Shown here piece after piece: positions 60,368-61,491 of a DNA stretch of 61,491 nt. Position 1 is the stretch's first letter. Each line of letters opens with the position of its first letter. The DNA lies in the NCBI GenBank assembly GCA_014825775.1, contig MVAQ01000120.1, positions 1 to 61,491 of the forward strand, written 5' to 3'. Below the pieces are notes generated by a model. It searched no databases and was not told the DNA's origin. It worked only from the letters and a program-made list of their open reading frames with translations. Position numbers and translations under genes: made by a program. Origin of the DNA: Krasilnikovozyma curviuscula (taxonomy: Eukaryota; Basidiomycota; Tremellomycetes; Cystofilobasidiales; Mrakiaceae).

Positions 60368-60864
60368 GGGAACAAAGTTGCACCGCCTTAGCTAATCACC
60401 ACGTACCTAACTACAACGTATACCCAATAATATTCAAGGTGTGAGACTACAGTCATGAAAGTGAAGAAGGGCAAGCAAGTCGACCTAAAATGGAACGCCA
60501 ATATTGGGATGCGCGTACCAGTCTTCGGCTGTAGCCTTTGGCTATCTGATATTCTACAATCTGCATTATACTTGTAATTCGAACTAGTAGCAGTGCCGAC
60601 TGCATTACCGTTGCACTGAATGTCCTAGTTCACATCCACTGGTGGCGATCTGAATCCCTGGTCTAATTGAGTATCGCCATACGATCGGGTAGGAACGACA
60701 AGGCTGTGAGCAGGTCACGAAAAGCTCAGGCGTACTAAATGGATGATACAGAAAGTGGACATCTATATAATCACACAAACTAATTTTCTACATTTTTCGT
60801 CAAGTTGCTTCCATCAATCATCACAACATTGCGACCTCGAGCGCAACGTCTCTTTGATGTACCT
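60368..60864. other. intergenic, aminotransferase 3' side
   Basis: 497 nt. A 7-bp inverted repeat TGGCGAT (60643-60649) / ATCGCCA (60673-60679) could form a stem with a 23-nt loop; meaning unknown. No gene recognised. Confidence 0.35.
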
Positions 60865-61491
60865 CTAGTGAGGAATCAAATCTCCAGACTGGTGGGTACC
60901 TTCTCTAGCCTTAGAGACTAAGCGCTCGATAGCGTCCAATCCTTTCTCGAGTTGCTCCATTGGTGGGCCGTACGACAGCCTAACGAAATGGTGACACGGA
61001 GACTTAAACAAGTCACGTCTCTTGGATGGATTGACGTCAAAGAAGATACCAGGAACACACTAAGAAAGAGACAGGACAAAGTCAGAAGTATTCCTGAGGC
61101 AATTTGAGAGTTATTACGTACGATAGTTTTCTCTTTGAGAAGTTCTTCGAAGAAGGCGAGACCATTGTCCAATGGTGCTGGAAGCGATTTGAGATCCAGC
61201 CAGATATAGAAGGTAGAGGTAGGTGGGACAGTGACCGGTAAGCCGCAATCTTCCAAACGCTTCAAGACGTAATCTCTCTTGGCCTTGAAACAGTTTTGGA
61301 GGGCAAGCTACGCAATCGGCCATAGGGCAACGACATTAGATCAGACTCAAAATAATAATAGATAAAAATGTTAACCCACAATGTCTTGTCGGACGCGAGA
61401 TGGTTCCAAGAGTGGAAGAGCAGCTTGTTGAAGGATGTGATTGGCACCTCCATCCAAGAAGGATCCCGACTGAGAAATGGCGGTGATAAAG
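60865..61491 (-). CDS. PLP-dependent class I/II aminotransferase, C-terminal part
   Basis: The gene runs off the right edge. Three exons seen: 61491-61380, 61307-61122, 61059-60865. Sequence: SGSFLDGGANHILQQAALPL, then KAKRDYVLKRLEDCGLPVTV, PPTSTFYIWLDL, CVPGIFFDVNPSKRRDLFKS, HHFVRLSYGPPMEQLEKGLD and end GDLIPH. This is the C-terminal (small) domain of fold type I aminotransferases; the Arg in FVRLSYG is the substrate carboxylate-binding residue. The PLP lysine lies outside the window, so the substrate class (aromatic, aminoadipate or alanine-type) cannot be settled. Confidence 0.85.

Noticed and set aside
60643..60679. 7-bp inverted repeat as an RNA gene or terminator
   Set aside because: A single 7-bp stem with a 23-nt loop is expected by chance in a window this size, and nothing else supports it.

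Overview
The window is a contiguous piece of a fungal nuclear genome, most likely a basidiomycete yeast. Almost every gene is cut by many short introns (mostly 55-90 nt, GT(R)NGT donors, CTRAC branch sites, YAG acceptors). I could join exons in frame for 21 complete genes and one partial gene, about 134 introns in all. Density is about one gene per 2.8 kb, there are no operons, and base composition looks moderate. The gene set is ordinary fungal housekeeping. A Tremellomycetes or Cystofilobasidiales-type yeast would fit, but I cannot name the species from sequence alone.

Layout. 1-1358: end of an unidentified gene at the left edge and a tRNA-Gly(GCC). 1359-9127: MSS116-like DEAD-box helicase (+), second tRNA-Gly, HIS6 (-), SH3-PX-BAR sorting nexin (+). 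9550-15393: ataxin-2/PBP1 (+) convergent with PUS4 (-). 15802-22793: third tRNA-Gly, hydroxypyruvate/glyoxylate reductase (-) divergent from RIC1 (+). 23417-28251: SKN7 (+) and a four-TM protein (+). 28497-32942: YVH1 phosphatase (-) divergent from an RER2-like cis-prenyltransferase (+), then a URE2-like GST (-) with a membrane anchor. 33794-42636: DNAJC11-like J protein (-), UTP13 (+), TSR3 (-). 42872-49722: MYND-finger protein, MFS monocarboxylate-type transporter and RTA1-like protein, all on the minus strand. 51113-61491: threonyl-tRNA synthetase (+), a 90-residue membrane protein (-), GFA1 (-), a tRNA-Arg-like element, and the 3' part of an aminotransferase (-).

The genes are not one pathway. 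Recurrent themes are RNA and translation (MSS116-like, PBP1, PUS4, ThrRS, tRNAs), ribosome biogenesis (UTP13, TSR3, YVH1), mitochondria (helicase presequence, DNAJC11, dual-start ThrRS and PUS4), cell wall and stress (GFA1, SKN7), and membrane traffic and lipids (RIC1, sorting nexin, RER2, RTA1).

The most interesting signals concern gene structure. GFA1 has an apparent 7-nt internal exon and a 5-nt first coding exon. Three genes (helicase, PUS4, ThrRS) carry an acid-free N-terminal extension before a second in-frame AUG, suggesting dual targeting. One DNAJC11 intron only joins at the conserved position with a GA-AG boundary. UTP13 has a tandem acceptor whose nearer site creates an immediate stop. 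No mobile element, CRISPR array or novel multigene system was seen.
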